A stretch of 64,000 nt of DNA from Hesseltinella vesiculosa (GCA_002104935.1 MCGT01000005.1:434001-498000); one strand, 5' to 3'; numbered from the stretch's first letter, positions 12,742 to 25,625 are shown. The notes: generated from the letters alone by a model not told the origin. Program-made: numbers and translations.

Positions 12742-13757
12742 ATGCTTCGGTTTACGATCTGTGTGCTTGGGATTTATGCCTGCTTCCTAACATGGGGCGT
12801 TGTCCAAGAACGGGTCAGCACCACTCCCTATGGCGATGAAACCGCTCCAAAAAAGTTCAAGTTTTTCATCGTGCTGAATCTGGTCCAGTCCATGATCGCT
12901 GCGTGTGTGGCCTGGTTGTATCTGAAGCTGACGAATCGCCAACTCAATGTAGCCTTGGTCCCGCGCGGCCTTTATCTCAAATATGCACAGGTGGCCTTTT
13001 TGAACTGCATCGGCTCCCCGTTTGGTTACGCCTCGCTCAAGCATATTGACTATCCGACAATGATCCTGGGCAAATCTTGCAAGTTGGTGCCTGTCATGAT
13101 GATGAATGTGCTGGTGTACCGTCGCCGTTTCCCCTTGTACAAGTACTTGTGTGTGGCCTTGATCACAGGTGGGGTGTCGATGTTTATGTTGTATCAGCCC
13201 ACGTCGAGCGCCAAAATGGCCGCGGCCGCCAACTCGCTGTGGGGCCTCTTTTTGCTCGGGATGAATCTGACGATCGACGGTCTGACCAACGCTACCCAGG
13301 ACCAGATCTTCCACACCTACTCACAATACGTCAGTGGCCAGCACATGATGTTTTTTATGAACGCCCTCGGCTCGCTCTTCTCGGCCATGTACTTGCTGCT
13401 ACACCCCTATAACGACGAGCTGTGGCAAGCCATCGACTTTTGCACCACGCACCCGGCAGTGATCCGGGATATCGTATTGTTTGGTCTCTGTGGTGCGCTC
13501 GGCCAATGCTTTATTTTTTATACCCTCCAACGCTACGGCAGTCTTCGCTTGGTCACGGTCACGGTCACTCGCAAACTCTTCACCATGCTGCTCAGTGTGT
13601 TTTGGTTCAATCATGTGCTCAGTCTCGGTCAGTGGACCGGCGTGGCCTTGGTGTTCACCGGTAAGTCTTTCATAGGACGCCCGATTGAATAGCTTACGCC
13701 TTTTACTTTCTAGCCATTGGTCTGGAAGCCTATATCAAGAAAGCAAAAGCAAGCTAA
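12742..13757 (+). CDS. HUT1: UDP-galactose transporter homolog (SLC35B1 / HUT1 type)
   Basis: Two exons, 12742-13660 and 13714-13757; 320 residues. The drug/metabolite-transporter fold has about ten hydrophobic helices. Family landmarks are CVLGIYACFLTWGVVQERV at the start, SPFGYASLKHIDYPTMILGKSCKLVPVM in the middle, and GQCFIFYTLQRYGSLRLVTVTVTRKLFT then FWFNHVLSLGQWTG near the end, all typical of HUT1/SLC35B1. The family sits in the ER membrane; it was named for UDP-galactose transport, and the human protein has been reported to exchange ATP and ADP. The tail (YIKKAKAS) is lysine-rich, as expected for ER retention. An upstream in-frame ATG would add a poly-Phe leader made by T tracts, so I kept the ATG at 12742. 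Confidence 0.92.
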
Positions 13758-13883
13758 AGATTTGATTTCATCTGCGATTTTAGACTCTATGCAATTTTAG
13801 ACTATAGACAAAAAGGTGGGAATAAACAAGCTTTGGGTTGGAATTAAGTACAGGTGCTTTTGAAAGAAAAAAAAAAGGGCGGG

Positions 13884-15640
13884 CTATGACAATAAGGGGT
13901 CGGCCAGCTGGCGTCGTTTGGCTTTGGGAGAACCTTCAGGAACCTGAAGATTGGCGAGGATGGTATGGAGACGAGCTAGTTCAGAATTGGAGCGTTCGGG
14001 GCGAGAGTGGGGCTCTTGAGAGGAAACAGGGGTGGGGTAGCCAAGAGCGTCGGCTTCTATCGATTCCCGTGAGCGCTTTTCCTTTTTGAGAGGTGGTGAA
14101 GGAACTTGTAGATTGTCGTCGGTGGTGAGCCAAGGTTGCCACGGGAAAAAGGCTGGAGCTGAGGATGTCGTGATGGGTTCATTGGTGGTGTCATTGATGT
14201 CTTTTAACCCCGAGGTGATGACGCTCTCTACTCTTTGCTGGTCTTCCAAGACGTCTTGCACGCTGTCCATTGTGCGATCGACCTGATCTACCTGCAAATC
14301 CTGAATGTCCAAAATCTGTCGCAGGGTGGCCACGCCCATGTTGAAGGCTTGCATGATCTAAAGCATAGTAAAAAAAAAAATGAAGGTTTCAACGGGATTT
14401 ATCTAGAGATTTTGTTTTTGTTGAATCGCATACCTGGACATCGTTCTGGAACGTGTCGATTTTCAACAGCAGCGTTTCGATGGTTTCAAGCGAGGCCAAA
14501 CGCCGATCCAAGACCAGTCCCAGCTGCTTCTTTCGTTTGAGAGCGTAGAGAGCCTGTAGCTTTTGCTTCTTGCTTGCATGATCCAATGACAAGCGAATAT
14601 ATCTACAACGTTCAAGTGACATCAGTTATTTTTTTCGAGAGCATGGATAGCTTACTCGTCCATTTTCATTTGTAGCTCGGTGACTTGGTTTTGAAGGGCT
14701 TGGCAGGTTGTTTTGAGGCCAAGGACGGCACGATCATGTTGGGTGATTTGGGCAGGCTCGAGGCGGACGTGTTTCGGCAGGGAGGAACTTTGTTGCAGAT
14801 GCTGAAAATAGAGCAGTCGATCGGAGGAGCCTGGTTGATCAGGGAATTTGATCAGGGTATAGGATTGGCCGTAGCCTTGGACATTGACATCGAGGGCAAG
14901 CCCACACTGGTGTTGCATGTACTTGAGCACGAGCCAAAGATCGTGTTGGGTTAGGGTGTAGCCCCGGAACTGGGCATACTTTGATTGGAATTCTTCAAAG
15001 GTCAAGACCTGGTCGGTGGTATTGGCATAGAGGCCCTGGCTCCAGTAATGGTCGAGGATGGACAAGGCGATGGCTTGAAGGCTAGGCAGGACAATATACA
15101 TGGATTTGCTGGTCAGTGCCAAAGGAATCGCATATGGCTCGTTGGCTGCATGGGTCCATCGTGTCAATGTGGAAACGTGACTGTACAGCCTTGACCACCA
15201 GGATCCGGTGGCAAATACCTTTTCAAACACATGCAACGGAAGAATATCGCCGGCATCAATCAAATCATTCTACCCCACGTACGTAAACAAAAATAACATC
15301 AGCCCAGGAACGTTTGCTGAAAGCCGGTAAAAAACAAAACAAGGCAAAAAATAGATGCATTTACCAGTAATAACGTCAAGGAGGAGGTGGTAGGTTGGCC
15401 AAACTTTTCGTGATAGAATGCATGACAGAGTTGGGTGGCATCAATCGCAAGATGACTGTGGGGAATGGAAATGTGGCCGTTGAGGTGAGTGTCTAAAAGG
15501 ATGGAGCGCCAGAAGGTGAGAAATGCCGGATGGGTTTCTGTGGATGAATAAAACCAGTCAAAGAGTTGGATTTCCGTTTGATCGAGGTCAGGGTATTTCG
15601 TGGAAAGATAGGTATCGATATTGGTCAGGGCCGGATCCAT
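13884..15640 (-). CDS. CHMP7-like ESCRT-III protein
   Basis: Four exons on the minus strand: 15640-15365, 15269-14656, 14602-14434 and 14357-13884; 510 residues. The N-terminal half holds the winged-helix-like region of CHMP7 (FYSSTETHPAFLTFWRSIL, later PLHVFEKVFATGSWW and LTQHDLWLVLKYMQHQ). The C-terminal half is an Snf7-like helical core rich in Lys, Gln and Leu: KKQKLQALYALKRKKQLGLVLD, then IETLLLKIDTFQND, MGVATLRQIL and an acidic helix VDRTMDSVQDVLEDQ. A final ELARLHTILANL segment could bind Vps4 MIT domains (inference). In other organisms CHMP7/Chm7 recruits ESCRT-III to the nuclear envelope and inner nuclear membrane proteins. Upstream in-frame Met codons would add a hydrophobic leader; I judge that to be 5' UTR, with moderate certainty. 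Confidence 0.85.
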
Positions 15641-16023
15641 GACCAATACAAAAATGTAAGCAAAAACTAAAAGGATAAATGAAAGATGCGGGAAGAAAGA
15701 AAAAAAAAGTCCCAAAAAAGGCAATCTGGCCAAGGTTTGAACCAAGGGGGAACTCGATCGAACGGACCGTCTGGTTTATACAGTGCTTTATCTTGTTCCT
15801 CGATCGGCCTCCTTTGATTGGAAAGTGGAATGAAAAAAGGCACTGTAAGCTGATATCCCGACGAAACATTGTCCCGAGCAACATGAATCAGCAGTATTGA
15901 TTAGCACCGCTCATTGGCTACAATGCGAAACACATTGGGATTTTAAAAAGGGACCTTTTTTTTTTGGTGCCTTCATTTTTTGGTTTATATTTCTTCCACG
16001 AAACTTGTAAAAAAAAAAAAGTG
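15641..16023. promoter_or_regulatory. Divergent promoter, CHMP7-like / CYP505-like
   Basis: A 383-base gap between opposite start codons, with A/T tracts close to each gene. No recognised factor site or RNA gene. Confidence 0.4.
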
Positions 16024-19000
16024 ATGCCAATTATTGAAAACAACGATATCCCTGGCCCTCCTCCTCAGTAAGTATCTAGGAAGGCAAATAAAATGAGTAC
16101 CCTGACACACCTTGCTAGTGCTATCTTTGGAAACAGCCCGGATCTGATGCCTGATATCTTGGGTAACATCCCCAAGCTGCATAAAAAATACGGTCCAGTC
16201 ATGAAACTTGTGCTGGACAGCCATGTGACGGTGTCTATCAATGATCCTGATGGTCTGCAACAAACCTGTTTGGAGAACGAAAACTTCACCAAAAACATCG
16301 TCTCTGTTTATACTGATCTGGCCATTCTCAACGGCCGTGGCCTGGTCACCACTTCGACAGTGGATCACGATTGGGTCTTGGCCCACAAGGTAAACAGGAC
16401 GAAAGAACGTGATCTGGTCCTCATTTTTTTTTATAGTTACTGATGCCAGCTTTCAGTGCTCGATCTATGCGCACTTACAATGACTCCATGGGCCATTGCA
16501 TCGGAGATCTCATCAAGGTGATGGAATCGTTTGAAAAATCTGGTGAACTATTCGACGTCGGTCGGTGGATGATTTCGCTAGCCCTTGAAAGCATTGGCCG
16601 TGTTGGCTTCGATTTTGATTTTGGCACCTTGCGAGACCCCAAAGCGCCTCGCCATCCTTTTACAGTTGCTCTGAACTATGTGCAAACAGCTATCATGAAA
16701 CGTGCCTCGTCTCCCTATTGGTTCAAATGGTACGAAACCTTTAGCCCACGCTTCGCCCGTGACCTGGCCCTGCTCCGCAACACTGTATCTGATGTGCTCT
16801 CTGATCGCAAAGCCAAACCCCATGGCGAAGGCGATGAAAAGGATCTGTTGGACTTTATGCTGCACGCTCAAACCAAAGAAGGTGAAAAATTGGATGATGC
16901 CTTGATCCGTGACGAAATCATCACCTTGCTCAGCGCAGGTAAAATAGGAACCCTTGCAAAAAAAAAAAAAAACGTCGGACCGTGAATTCATTGGCTCTTT
17001 TTGATCTCAGGCCATAATACCACGAGCTCCCTTCTGTCATGGACCATTCTCGAACTTTGCCGAAACCCAGAAGTGGCCAAGAAGATTGTTCAGGAGATTG
17101 TCGACATGGGTATCAAGCCTGGTGATGTCCCTCCACCCGAGCTTGCCAACAAATGTACCTACTTGGACGCCGTCCTCAAGGAATCTTTGCGTCTACACTC
17201 ACCTATTTTCGGCGTGCCTCGCTACTGTAAAAAAGACTGCACCATCAAAGTCAAGGGTAATGAATACAAGGTGCTTCAGGGCCAATTGGCTCAAGTCCAA
17301 ATCTCTGGTGTGCACAAGAACCCTGAGTATTGGCCCAATCCAAATGTGTTTGATCCTGAACGCTTCACTGATCCCGAGGTTAATGCCAACCGCCACCCCA
17401 ACGCCTTTATGCCCTTTAACGATGGTCCTCGCGCTTGTATTGGCAGGTAAAGAAGGAAGACGAAGAAAAAAAAGTGAAAAAGTGGCTGACCATTTTTGCC
17501 CGATGCTAGACAATTTGCTCTGCAAGAAGCCCGCCTTGCCTTGATCATGATGCTCAGCCGATTCCGTTTCGAAATGGATGACCCCAACGAACACATCAAC
17601 TATGCCATTGTCATTGCTGTCAAGGCCCTCAACTTGAACGTCCGTATCCTGCCAGCCGAATTACCCCACCATCCACCCCCAGCACCCTCGCCGCCAATGC
17701 CGCCCCAGCCCCCACCAAACCTGCCATGGAGCCTCCTACCCCTGCCAAGATCCCTCTACCCAAGGCCACTTTTCTCTATGGCACCCAAACCGGCACCTCG
17801 GAAGAATATGCCCGTAAGCTATCGGTCCAAGCCAAGCAGTTTGGTATTGAAGACGTGACGGTGTGCGAGCTGGACGAATGGAAAGCCGTCAAAGGTGAAA
17901 AAGTCGGTGGTGTGGACAATGGCTCGGTCCAGGCTGATGGTGACATGAAGATCTCCGAGCTGGTGGTGGTCATCACTGCCACCTACAATGGCTACCCCCC
18001 TGATGATGCTGTGGCATTTGACCAGTGGCTTGTTGAAAAAACCGAAGCTGCTGAAAAATCCCCCGACAATATTCTGGAAGGCTGTCTCTATGCTGTCTTT
18101 GGCTGTGGTAAGCAAAGGAACCCCCCCCCCGGCCACTGATAAACGGATGCTCACACCTTTCTTATTTTCACTCTTCACCTACATAGGTAACAAGCAATGG
18201 GCAAGCACGTTCCAAAAATTCCCCAAAAAAGTAAATGATGGCTTGGACTTGCTTGGTGCTGATAAACTGCTGCCACCTGGTGTAGGAGATGCCAACGACG
18301 ACATTGACGGTGGTAAGGGCCCAAAAAGGGGGTACATCCATCCCTAACGTCTTACCTTCTCATTTTTCAAAAAAAAAAAAAAAAAAAAAAAAAAACTAGA
18401 CTTTGCCTCGTGGACGTCTGAATTCTGGAGCGCCTTGATGCAGCGCTTTGGCCAAGAACTCAGCGGCAAGAATGCCGACATCATGACCGACGTTGGCCCG
18501 GTCACCAACCCCACCGATGAATTTACCCTGACATTCTTGTCCCAAGCCAAAGACAGAGAAGCCTTTACAAATGCGTCAAAAAACAAGCACCTGTTTGACA
18601 CGTTTGGAATGATTGTTGTCAACGATGAACTCCAATGCGTAGATAAGAGCAAGCGCAGCACACGCCACATCGAAGTGGCTTTTGAACCTGCCACTGATGG
18701 CAAGCCTCTGTATGAAGTAAGTTTCAAACTCTCAACTGTTGCAACCGACTAACCTGGCCCTTCTCTACACAGGCTGGTGATCACTTGGAAATCATGCCTG
18801 TGAACGACCCTGAACTTGTAGAAGAAATCGCCTTGAATTTGGGCTTTGCCTTGGACTCGGTGTTCGAAGTGACGGATCTGGAGATGTCCAGCCTGTCGCC
18901 CAGATCGATGGCTGCCAACATCAAAGGCCCTTGTACCATCCGCAATGCCTTGACCTACTATGCCGATCTCACCGGTACCCCCACCCGCTACACACTATCA

Positions 19001-19995
19001 GCCTTGGGCAAAGAATTGGCCAAACGTCGCCCCGACATTGCCGACCGCCTCCAAAAGCAACTACTCGTGCCTGGGACCGACACTACCCGACTCAAGGAAT
19101 TCCTTCGCACCCATCGTACCTTCCTCGATGTCATGCGTGCCATGGAAATCAAGGAGCTCGACTGGAAAGAGTTCATCGGCACCCTCAACTGCATCGTGCC
19201 CAGAAAATACTCCATCAGCAGCGGCCCTCTGGAGCATCCCACGCAACCCTCTGTCGTAAGTCCCTGTCCCCCCAAGAATGATCGAGATCTCACATAGTGT
19301 TTCTGGGTAGTCTGTCGGTGTGGTGCATGATCATGGCGGCGAAGATGGCAAACAAAGCTACTATGGCCTATGCAGTGGCTATCTAGCTAACCTGAAACCT
19401 GGTGTCAAGATCAATGCCCAGATCAAAGAGTGCAAATCCACTTTCCACTTGCCTGAATCCAGCTCCGTTCCCCAAGTCTTCATTTGTGCCGGCACGGGCT
19501 TCTCACCCTTCCGAGGTTTTCTTCAAGAACGTCACGCCAATGGCTGGAAGAGCGTTGAAAAGGGTGGTGATTCAGACGCCTACCTCTTCTTTGGTAAGTC
19601 GCATCAGGTTTTTTAGGAACCCATGGACCGACCTCTTTTTTTTTTATCGTTTAGGTTGCCGCTCAGCCGACTATGATTTTATTTACAAAGATGAAATCTA
19701 TGGTTATTTGGAGGACGGTACACTGACGAGCATGTATTTAGCCTGTTCTCGACAAGGGCATAAACGCTACGTGCAACATCTGTTATTGCAACATGCCCAA
19801 CTTCTGCTGGACCTCGTCGAAAACAAAGGCGCAAGCGTGTTTATTTGTGGTGCTGCCGGAAGCATGGCTGCCGATGTCCGCCGCACATGGGAACGCATGA
19901 CTGTTCAAATCCTTGGTGTCTCTGAAGACGAAGCAAAGGAATACCTCGGCAAACTTGAGGAAGAGGGCCGCTACAACGAAGACGTCTGGGGCTAG
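16024..19995 (+). CDS. Fused cytochrome P450 and P450 reductase (CYP505 type), with a frame break in the linker
   Basis: Ten exons: 16024-16067, 16119-16389, 16437-16938, 17011-17446, 17510-18107, 18187-18312, 18400-18716, 18773-19255, 19311-19593 and 19655-19995; about 1,133 residues if the break is a lost base. The P450 half has the I-helix oxygen motif AGHNTTS, the ExxR ESLR and the haem-cysteine loop FNDGPRACIGR. The reductase half starts with the FMN motif FLYGTQTGTSEEYA, then ITATYNGYPPDDA and YAVFGCGN, followed by FAD and NADPH parts (SSGPLEH, CSGYLA, CAGTGFSPFRGFL, FFGCR) and the C-terminal EDVWG. CYP505/P450-BM3 enzymes hydroxylate fatty acids below the chain end using NADPH. The P450 frame and the FMN frame differ by one base between about 17650 and 17767, and no GT-AG or GC-AG intron in that stretch repairs it. 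Confidence 0.88.
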
Positions 19996-20024
19996 AAAAA
20001 AAAAAACAATCATCTCGGATATCC

Positions 20025-20030
20025 AATAAA
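20025..20030 (+). terminator. Polyadenylation signal of the CYP505-like gene
   Basis: A canonical AATAAA lies 30 bases after the stop codon, in the right place for 3' end formation. Confidence 0.5.
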
Positions 20031-20146
20031 ATGTCATATTGTTCAAATCGTGGTTTCCGTGGCCGCTATTTTTTTTTTTTGTATGTAGCTTTACTGAGGT
20101 AAGAAAAAAAAGGGGGGGGTATCAAGGAAAAAAATAATATTTTTTT

Positions 20147-21231
20147 CTAGACATGATGGGGTGGAGGAGGTGGTGGGGGGAGGCCTGGTTCGAAGATGTA
20201 AGCGGTTGAGGAGCCAGCAGGCAACGAGGGCATGGGAGGCAATTGCGGAACGCCAGGTGGCAACGAGTGGGTGGGTGGAGGCGGGACACCACGCGGCAAG
20301 GGCGAAGTGGCTGGCATGGGAGGCAAAGGTGGGACATGGGACGGCAAGCCAGAGGGAGCAGGGCTGGGGTCCTCGAGGGCGACGGCCTTGGCAACGGTAT
20401 GCGGAGGAGGTGGAGGAGGCCCGGGGTTGTTTCGCTTGTCGAACTCGGTGCGTAAAAACTCGCGCACTTCTTTGCCTGAGCGCATGCGCAGGATGCGCAG
20501 GATGACGTCGGCGGTGGGCAGATCAATGGCAGCGGCTTTGGCATTGGCGGTCGACGTGGGGCGCAGCGACCCATTGCTTGAAGGCGGATTGGGAAGTCGT
20601 TTGCCGGCGGCAGCTGCATCACGGCGTTTACGCATGGTGTTCTTGGACTGGTAGATCGATTTCGACCGGTCGGCCTTGCGTCCGCCGCGCTGCTTGATTT
20701 CGACTTGCTGCTGCAGTGCCTTGTGGTAAGTCTGCATCAGTTGGTGCGTTTCCATGTCATAGGCGACATTAATGGCCAGCAGTGTGTAGTACTGGGCGTT
20801 CTCCAGCTTGTCCAGAGGCACGGCATCGCCGTCTTCGCCACCATTGAAAAAGACCTTGAGCAGCTCCAACCACTTGTTGACCACGTCAAACTCGTACTCG
20901 TCCAGCGGTTTCATATCCGACAGCTGTTCCGACAGGGGTGGCAGCACAATGCTTTCGAGGGCGATCAGGATCTCACGCCAAATCTTGAGCACCACCAGTT
21001 GCATGTTGGACTCGGACAAATTATCGTTCAGAAGCTTCAAGTTTCGTTCCAAGAAATCAAGCAGGGGTGCAATCGCATCTTCGTAGTCTGCCAGCGTCAA
21101 TTCCACATGCTTGGCCTGGCGGCTGCCAAACGAGAAAAAGCTTTGGGCACGGCCCAGCAATCGATCGATCACTTTTCTGGACAAGCATTGGCGAATGTAG
21201 CGGCCCATCTACGAGAAGAAGAAAGGCTGCT

Positions 21232-21262
<31 letters not shown>

Positions 21263-24200
21263 GGGTACCTTGTCAACAATCAGACCAGCTGCATCATTTT
21301 CGGCACGCTTCAGGGTGCGGAAGGTCTTGCCGTACCAGAATTGAATGTCATCCTTCTCACCTTCCATACTGACGCGCAGCAAGAGTCGGCCCTGGGGCTG
21401 GAGATCAAGCACAATGTCATGTGTTTGGTAGTCGTCAAAGAATTTGGGCGACAGGCGGAAAAAGGCGGCGCCACATTCGTCGTGGGCAGTGAGCAGGTCT
21501 TCGTCAAACACGATCACAGACACGTCGATGGTTTTATTGTCGAGCCACAGGTCAAAGGTTTGGTCCCAGCGGGGGTTGAGGGTTTCATACACGGTGCGGG
21601 TGCGTGCGACCTGCTTGTCATTGATTTCAAGCACCACGTAGGGATCGCTGAGCCCGTTGCTGTCTTTGGCCACCAGGTTCTCCGCACGCACGACCCGTAT
21701 CGAATAGAGGTAGTTCTTCTTTTCTTCCTTGTCGGCTGTTGGCGCTCCATTTTCGCGAAAGTACTCGGCGATCTCGTCAACATCCATGGTTTGATACAGG
21801 CGGTCCAATCTCGATCTTGCCGCTTCGATGTTGTTGATCTTAACACACATCTACCAAGGGGAAAAAAAAATAAGATGATGCGTTTGGCGAGAAGAGGACA
21901 GTGCCTTACTTGTGGGGTGAAGTCTTCAGGTAAGGTGTCTAGACGGAGTGACGAGCGGTTGCCGATGAGCTGGAGCTTGGCACGATCCAAAAACGAATGG
22001 TCACCCTCGGTGGCACGGTCATGCAAGTGGGGGTAGATATCCTGTGTGATCCTGTCTTCCAATGCATATGTATATTGGGTCAAAGCTACAGCAATCACTC
22101 GAGACAGAGCAGTCATGAATCGGCACCACTGGTACTGATTGGGCCATTGCAGGTTTTGCACAAAGTCGACGGCCTGATGGAACAAGCTGAATAAATCCAC
22201 AATCGAAGACGAGTGGAGAGTTGTGCTGTTGGTAGCAACGAACTAGACAAAAAAAAAAAAAAAAAAAGCAGGGTGAGACGGACGATCTAAAAATTCTCAA
22301 CTAAACGTACGTGGTCCTGACGAATGGCGTTGTCCACCCATTCGGGAGTGGAGTTGTCGGTGGTTTGCAGCCAGCGGCGTACGTGCGATGAGAACCAGGA
22401 CTCCACCTTGAACAATTGAGCCTTTTCTCTGGTACAAAGCAAGCAAAAATAGAACGGTAAGATGAAAGCGGGAGGCTTTTTTTTTCCTCGTTACAACTTA
22501 CTGAGGGCCATGTTGGTCATAGAGACGTTTGAGGGTGCAGAGCTTGTGGTACAATTCAAATACCGCTTCAATGGGCGCGCTGCGTGTTTCTGGTAGATAC
22601 GCCCAATTTTCGATTTCCAGGGCAAAATAGGGCATCTGGATGGTCATGACAACCCCCGGCACAGACAACACCCTAAGTAAAGATAAAAAAAAAAAAGGTG
22701 AGTAAATGCAGAGAAGATATCAGAAGCTAGAAATGGCTACCCTTTGATTGGTTTTTTAAATTTCTTGGTCACCAGGGAGACGAGTTCTTTGGTGAGTTTG
22801 TCGGCCATGGAGAACAGGTTGGCCAGGTCGTCGGCACCCGGTGAATTGGAGCCTTCTTGGATCAATCGCCATCGGGTGACGGCTGCGCCTTCGACAATGA
22901 CTTCCATTTCTTGGTACTGCGCCGAAGGGTCAGGGTGGCCAGACAGGTAGGCTGGGTCTTCATAAATCCGATCCACCAACTTTACAGAATCTTCGATCAA
23001 AAGTGGGCTGCAAAAGAAAGAAGGTGGAGTGAAAAGGAGTTTTTTTTCTTTTTTTTTTTTTGTTTTACCTCATCCGCCAGTATTCCCGTAGACCGTCGGC
23101 TAATTGGCGCATAAATGTGCGCTCGAGTCCTTCATAGGCCCAGATCAAATTGGTGCGGTCGGCCATGGTCCAAGCATGGACTTCGGTTTCCTTGATGGCT
23201 CGGTCGAGCTTGTGTAAGCCTTCGGTGATGTCATCAAAGCCAAAGATGCCGCGATCATAGCGGTCCTTGATGAGTTGCAAGTACAAAACGGCGCGGAAAG
23301 AGGAAGTCAGTCGCCAGGTACGGAAACATTCACGCAGCAATTCATCCGACTGCTGAGAAAGCACACTGGTCTTGGCACGTTCGGAGCTAGGGATCACTTG
23401 GGTGTCAAAATCCATACACATGTTCATCATCCGTTCAAAATAACCGCGAGGATTGTCAGGTATAAAAGTAAAGCCGTTCTAAGTTTTTAGAGAAAAAGGC
23501 GTGAGTTTCAGTCAGCCCTTCTCGTATCATCTTACCGAGCTTCGGTGGGGATCTTCTTCGGAGGCGGGGGCTGTGGCAAGACTGGGATCCATCAAGGTCA
23601 ACGTCTTGACCAAACCAGACAGTTGATTGGTTTCGCGCTTTTGCCAGGCATCATAGGATTGTCGATCAGTAAAGTCACTGGTATTACAAGGAAACGGGTG
23701 GTTGGTATGAATGTTGTGCAAGCATTTTTTCAAATCACGCATAAAAGCCTAAAAAAAAGAGCGGATTAAGAAGCTTGGCTTTTTTTTTTTTTCTCAGCTT
23801 ACCGCCTGGGTGCAAATCGGTTGTAATTCTCGTAATTTCTTGCGAAGATCGACTGGATCGACTTGGAAAAGTTGACGGACGGTCTTGACCATGGTAAAAT
23901 TTTCAAAGGATTCAACCGAGCCATAAGCCAGAGAGGTTGAAGGGGTAGTGGACTGGACAGAGGGTTGGCGGGAGGGACGGCCGAGACCCATGTAGCCATG
24001 AAGACGGTCAATCAGATCAGGCGAGGCTGACGAAGGGCAGTCGTCCACGACTGTCAGTTTGACGATGTTGGCAAAGAGAGGGAGATAACGGTTAAGGTCA
24101 TCACTCCAGGATTTGGTGCTGGCTTTTTGACACTCGGTCTTGGCAACGCCGGCATACATGACAACCAGATCGTTGATGGTGCCTGAAGGTCGGAAGCGAT

Positions 24201-24627
24201 AGACGAGCACGTTCTTTTGCATTTGGGCCACGGTCGCTAAAAAGATAGGCTCGTCGTATTCGGGTTTGCTGATGTCTTTGCCTTTTTTGATGTCGTCCAG
24301 GCGTCGTAGAAGAGCTCGTACCACTTCTCTTGTCAGCCGGTCTTGTTTCTTGCCATCATCCGTAAAGCGATCGGACAGACTGCCAATCATATCCGAGAGA
24401 TGACGATGGCCATCCTTGTCTTTGGGTCCCAAAAAGGCGCTGCTGCCAGTGTTGGGGCTGGGTGAAGAGGTCGATCCCGTTCCTTTGGTTTGTTCCAGGC
24501 ACGCACGAATGGCACAGCGCAGGGCAAATTCATACACCAGCATAGAGCTGATGGTTCGTTGCGATTGGCGGCCGCTCCCGCTACTGCTTTTTACCATGGG
24601 TCGATAGCCTGACTTTTGTGCCATCAT
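20147..24627 (-). CDS. Munc13/UNC-13 family protein with C2 domain
   Basis: Nine exons on the minus strand: 24627-23803, 23748-23536, 23478-23069, 23007-22741, 22672-22502, 22428-22311, 22242-21910, 21850-21269 and 21208-20147; 1,326 residues. The long helical first half is MUN/MHD1-like. A C2 domain follows (about residues 790-910): SIRVVRAENLVAKDSNGLSDPYVVL with calcium-type Asp residues, then VSVIVFDEDLLTAHDECG. MHD2 comes next (LADYEDAIAPLLDFLERNLKLLND, VLKIWREILIALESIVLPPLSE). The last 90 residues are extremely Pro-rich, ending in a run of seven prolines. Fission yeast Ync13 of this family controls vesicle fusion and wall integrity during cytokinesis, so a role in tethering or priming of exocytic vesicles is likely. 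The Pro-rich tail could bind SH3 domains or profilin (inference). Confidence 0.85.
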
Positions 24628-24834
24628 TCCAATAACCGTAACAAACTAGAACAAAGGGAATGTGACAAAAAAAAAAAAAAAAAGATTTGCTGGGAAGAGT
24701 AAATCAGAAAAAGGATGATGGAAAAGAAGAATAGGCAATGCCACAAAAAAAAAAAAAAGCTAATTTGGACCTGCCGAAAAAAGGTCTTTTTTATTTCTTC
24801 TTCCTTGTCTCCAGCGCCTCTCCTTTTTCGTATC
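24628..24834. promoter_or_regulatory. Divergent promoter, Munc13-like / AP-3 sigma
   Basis: 207 bases between opposite start codons, containing two A runs of 13-18 bases. The first coding ATG on each side has no better upstream alternative. Confidence 0.45.
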
Positions 24835-25535
24835 ATGATCAAATCAGTACTCATCTTTAATAACCATGGCAAGGCACGGCTCACTAAATTCTACCAGCAG
24901 ATAGTAAATGCCTCCGCATGGCAAAACGAACAGCGTTACTCATCCATTCTTTTTTGTAGGACGTGGCCACGCAACAAGCCTTACTCCAAGAGATCTATAC
25001 CCTTGTTTCCAAACGACCCGACACAGCATGCAACTTTCTAGAAGGCAGCAAACTCCTTGGTGGAAAAGATACCCGAGTCATCTATCGTCACTATGCCACC
25101 CTGTACTTTGTCTTTGTCGTAGATGAAAGTGAGAGTGAGCTGGGCATCCTCGACCTCATCCAGGTAAAAAAAAAAAAAAAAGACCTGGTTTCGCTTGGTG
25201 ACTAGTGGAAGCTTATCACCTTTTTAGGTCTTTGTCGAAAGCTTGGACCGATGCTTTGAAAATGTATGCGAACTGGATCTGGTAAATGTTGACACGTCGC
25301 AAAAAAAAAAAAAAACCTGACGGTATTTCTTGCGGGGGATCTTTAGATTTTCCATTTTGATGAAGTTCACTCGATTCTATCTGAAATTATCCAAGGTGGT
25401 ATGGTCCTGGAAACCAATATGAATGAAATTGTCGCAGCCATTAATGAAGTCAACCAAGCAAAAAAGAAATCTGGCATCACCTCGGGCAGTCTGACGCTAC
25501 GAGCCACGGAAACTTTGCGTAGCAGCTTTCGATAG
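24835..25535 (+). CDS. APS3: AP-3 adaptor complex, sigma subunit
   Basis: Four exons: 24835-24903, 24960-25163, 25228-25281 and 25347-25535; 171 residues, normal for the family. It is the small subunit of the AP-3 coat that sorts cargo from Golgi/endosomes to the vacuole. The sequence is strongly conserved throughout: MIKSVLIFNNHGKARLTKFYQQ, CNFLEGSKLLGG, VIYRHYATLYFVFVVD, ESELGILDLIQVFVE, LDRCFENVCELDLIFHFDEVH and GGMVLETNMNEIV, the last two blocks separating sigma-3 from other sigma subunits. A short Ser/Thr-rich tail is added. It is convergent with the septin-like gene; only 90 bases separate the stop codons. Confidence 0.96.
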
Positions 25536-25625
25536 ATCGAGCATTTTTTTTTAAAAAAAAAAAAACCCTTTTGTTTTTATTAGGATATTGTTGTAGGGCC
25601 AAACAGAATCGGGGGGAATTTTTTC

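Noticed and set aside
15641..15745. Hydrophobic N-terminal extension of the CHMP7-like protein
   Set aside because: It would put a membrane anchor on a soluble ESCRT-III protein; it looks like a T/A-rich leader read by chance.
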